DNA of 57,739 nucleotides from positions 1 to 57,739 of the forward strand of contig CAIYMF010000256.1 of the NCBI GenBank assembly GCA_903927265.1, given 5' to 3'. Shown here piece by piece: positions 53,058 to 57,739 of the stretch. The notes under the pieces are model-generated. The model did no database searches and was not told the origin of the DNA. It saw only the letters and a list, made by a program, of their open reading frames with translations. This DNA comes from an uncultured bacterium (lineage in GTDB: Bacteria; Actinomycetota; Actinomycetes; S36-B12; CAIYMF01). Positions within the stretch are counted from its first letter, which is position 1; every line of letters begins with the position of its first letter. The position numbers and the translations under genes are program-made.

Positions 53058-53149
53058 TTGACGAAAGAAACGCACGAGCAGCACGACATTGACCGAGTAA
53101 CACTGACCACCGTGCCCGCGGGCATGAACTAGAGAGAGAGCAGGACACC

Positions 53150-54781
<1,632 letters not shown>

Positions 54782-54792
54782 GCTGCTGACAC

Positions 54793-57160
<2,368 letters not shown>

Positions 57161-57168
57161 GCGCAGTC

Positions 57169-57561
57169 ATGGGTGAACTCCAAGTCGACCTCGTCGCCGT
57201 CGACCGCCAAGTGTGGTCGGGGCAGGCGAAGATCGTCGTCGCCAAAACGGTTGACGGCGAGATGGGAATCCTGCCGCAGCACGAGCCTGTGCTCGCGGTG
57301 TTGGCTGACGGCACGGTGCGCATCGAGACTCTCGAAGGCAAGCGATTGGTCTTCGCCGTGCACGGCGGGTTCTTCTCCGTCGACCGGGATCGCGTGACGA
57401 TTCTGGCCGAGGCTGCCGAGGCGAGCGACGAGATTGATGTCGTGCGGGCCGAGAGTGCACTTGAGCGGGCGAAGGCTGCCGGACTCGATTCACCGGAAGA
57501 GGTTGCGGCGTTCCATCGGGCGGAGACTCGCCTGCGCGTCGCCTCCACCCACACCCGCTAG
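57169..57561 (+). CDS. atpC: F1Fo ATP synthase subunit epsilon
   Basis: This 130-residue regulatory subunit of F1 has an N-terminal beta-sandwich with VDLVAVDRQVWSGQAKIVV, TVDGEMGILPQHEPVLAVL and FAVHGGFFSVDRDRVTILAE. A helical C-terminal part (about 87-125, EIDVVRAESALERAKAAGL) is of the type that can insert into F1 and inhibit hydrolysis. It starts 8 bp after atpD and is the last gene of the operon; an inverted repeat follows. Confidence 0.96.
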   Translation: MGELQVDLVAVDRQVWSGQAKIVVAKTVDGEMGILPQHEPVLAVLADGTVRIETLEGKRLVFAVHGGFFSVDRDRVTILAEAAEASDEIDVVRAESALERAKAAGLDSPEEVAAFHRAETRLRVASTHTR

Positions 57562-57581
57562 TTCTTTTCCCTTATCGTTCC

Positions 57582-57642
57582 GCGAGTTCATCAGGTACGC
57601 GGGTTATCCGGCCCTTTTAGGCCGCGTACCTGATGAACTCGC
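57582..57642. terminator. perfect 21-bp inverted repeat after atpC
   Basis: The left arm 57582-57602 (starting GCGAGTTCATCAGG) is exactly complementary to the right arm 57622-57642, around a 19-nt loop containing CCCTTTTAGG. It follows the ATP synthase operon by 20 bp. No T-run follows, so it would be a no-tail terminator or an mRNA-stabilising hairpin. The about 97 bases that follow to the window end show no recognisable gene. Confidence 0.6.
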
Positions 57643-57739
57643 CGAACACAACCGGCTCGCTAGCGCTCGCCTCGGCGAAGCAACCCAAAACCCCTGTCAC
57701 CCCGTTCCGCATCGGGGGCACCCAAGCGCGCTCCTAGCG

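Overview
This window is a stretch of a high-G+C actinobacterial chromosome. Three things point to Actinomycetota: the fused E1/E2 2-oxoglutarate decarboxylase (Kgd) followed by a 58-residue DUF6104 gene, the order argS-lysA-hom-thrC-thrB-rho-rpmE-prfA-prmC-sua5-glyA-wecA-atp operon, and the use of -10 boxes placed just upstream of start codons (leaderless transcripts). The species cannot be named from sequence alone. There is no rRNA, CRISPR array, IS element or prophage. Gene density is very high, with many 1-4 base overlaps.

Layout. 1-4.7 kb: the end of a malic enzyme, a threonine aldolase and SDR pair, a quinone-reductase-like MDR and a DUF4184 membrane protein. 4.5-12.4 kb (minus strand): DUF6104, Kgd, an acyl-CoA dehydrogenase, a histone-deacetylase-family amidohydrolase and a sugar porter. 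12.5-24.1 kb is largely cell envelope: two tandem L,D-transpeptidases, a thioesterase-like protein, a SulP transporter, a secreted subtilase, a proline-rich anchored protein, a class A penicillin-binding protein with a PASTA domain, a CPBP protease and a gamma-glutamylcyclotransferase. 24.1-27.3 kb holds small accessory genes: an Ala/Lys-rich anchored protein, a DUF6325-SHOCT pair, a Crp/Fnr regulator, a zinc-ribbon protein and DUF805. 27.3-32.9 kb holds acyl-CoA and redox metabolism (FadH/OYE reductase, acyl-CoA ligase, flavin reductase, 3-hydroxyacyl-CoA dehydrogenase). Between the ligase and the flavin reductase are two tandem short genes that encode double-glycine leader peptides. 32.9-33.4 kb: tRNA-Arg(CCG) and a decayed VapBC toxin-antitoxin module, followed by a sterol-desaturase-family protein. 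34.4-48.5 kb: argS, lysA and the threonine operon, then rho, rpmE, prfA, prmC, sua5 and glyA. 48.5-57.6 kb: a WecA-type transferase, AtpI- and AtpZ-like proteins and the complete F1Fo ATP synthase operon atpBEFHAGDC, closed by a perfect 21-bp inverted repeat.

The most unusual item is the peptide pair at 31008-31386. The two share 19 of 27 leader residues and both match the classical LSxxELxxIxGG double-glycine consensus (with Val for Ile). Their cores are unrelated and cysteine-free, and one carries a strict GxxxG series. No maturation enzyme or C39 transporter is encoded in the window. Other points of note are the pervasive 6-7 nt gap between a TANNNT box and the start codon, the vapBC remnant, the 36-bp in-frame tandem repeats in rho, the departures from the [S/T]HGC motif in both L,D-transpeptidases, and several precise inverted repeats between genes.
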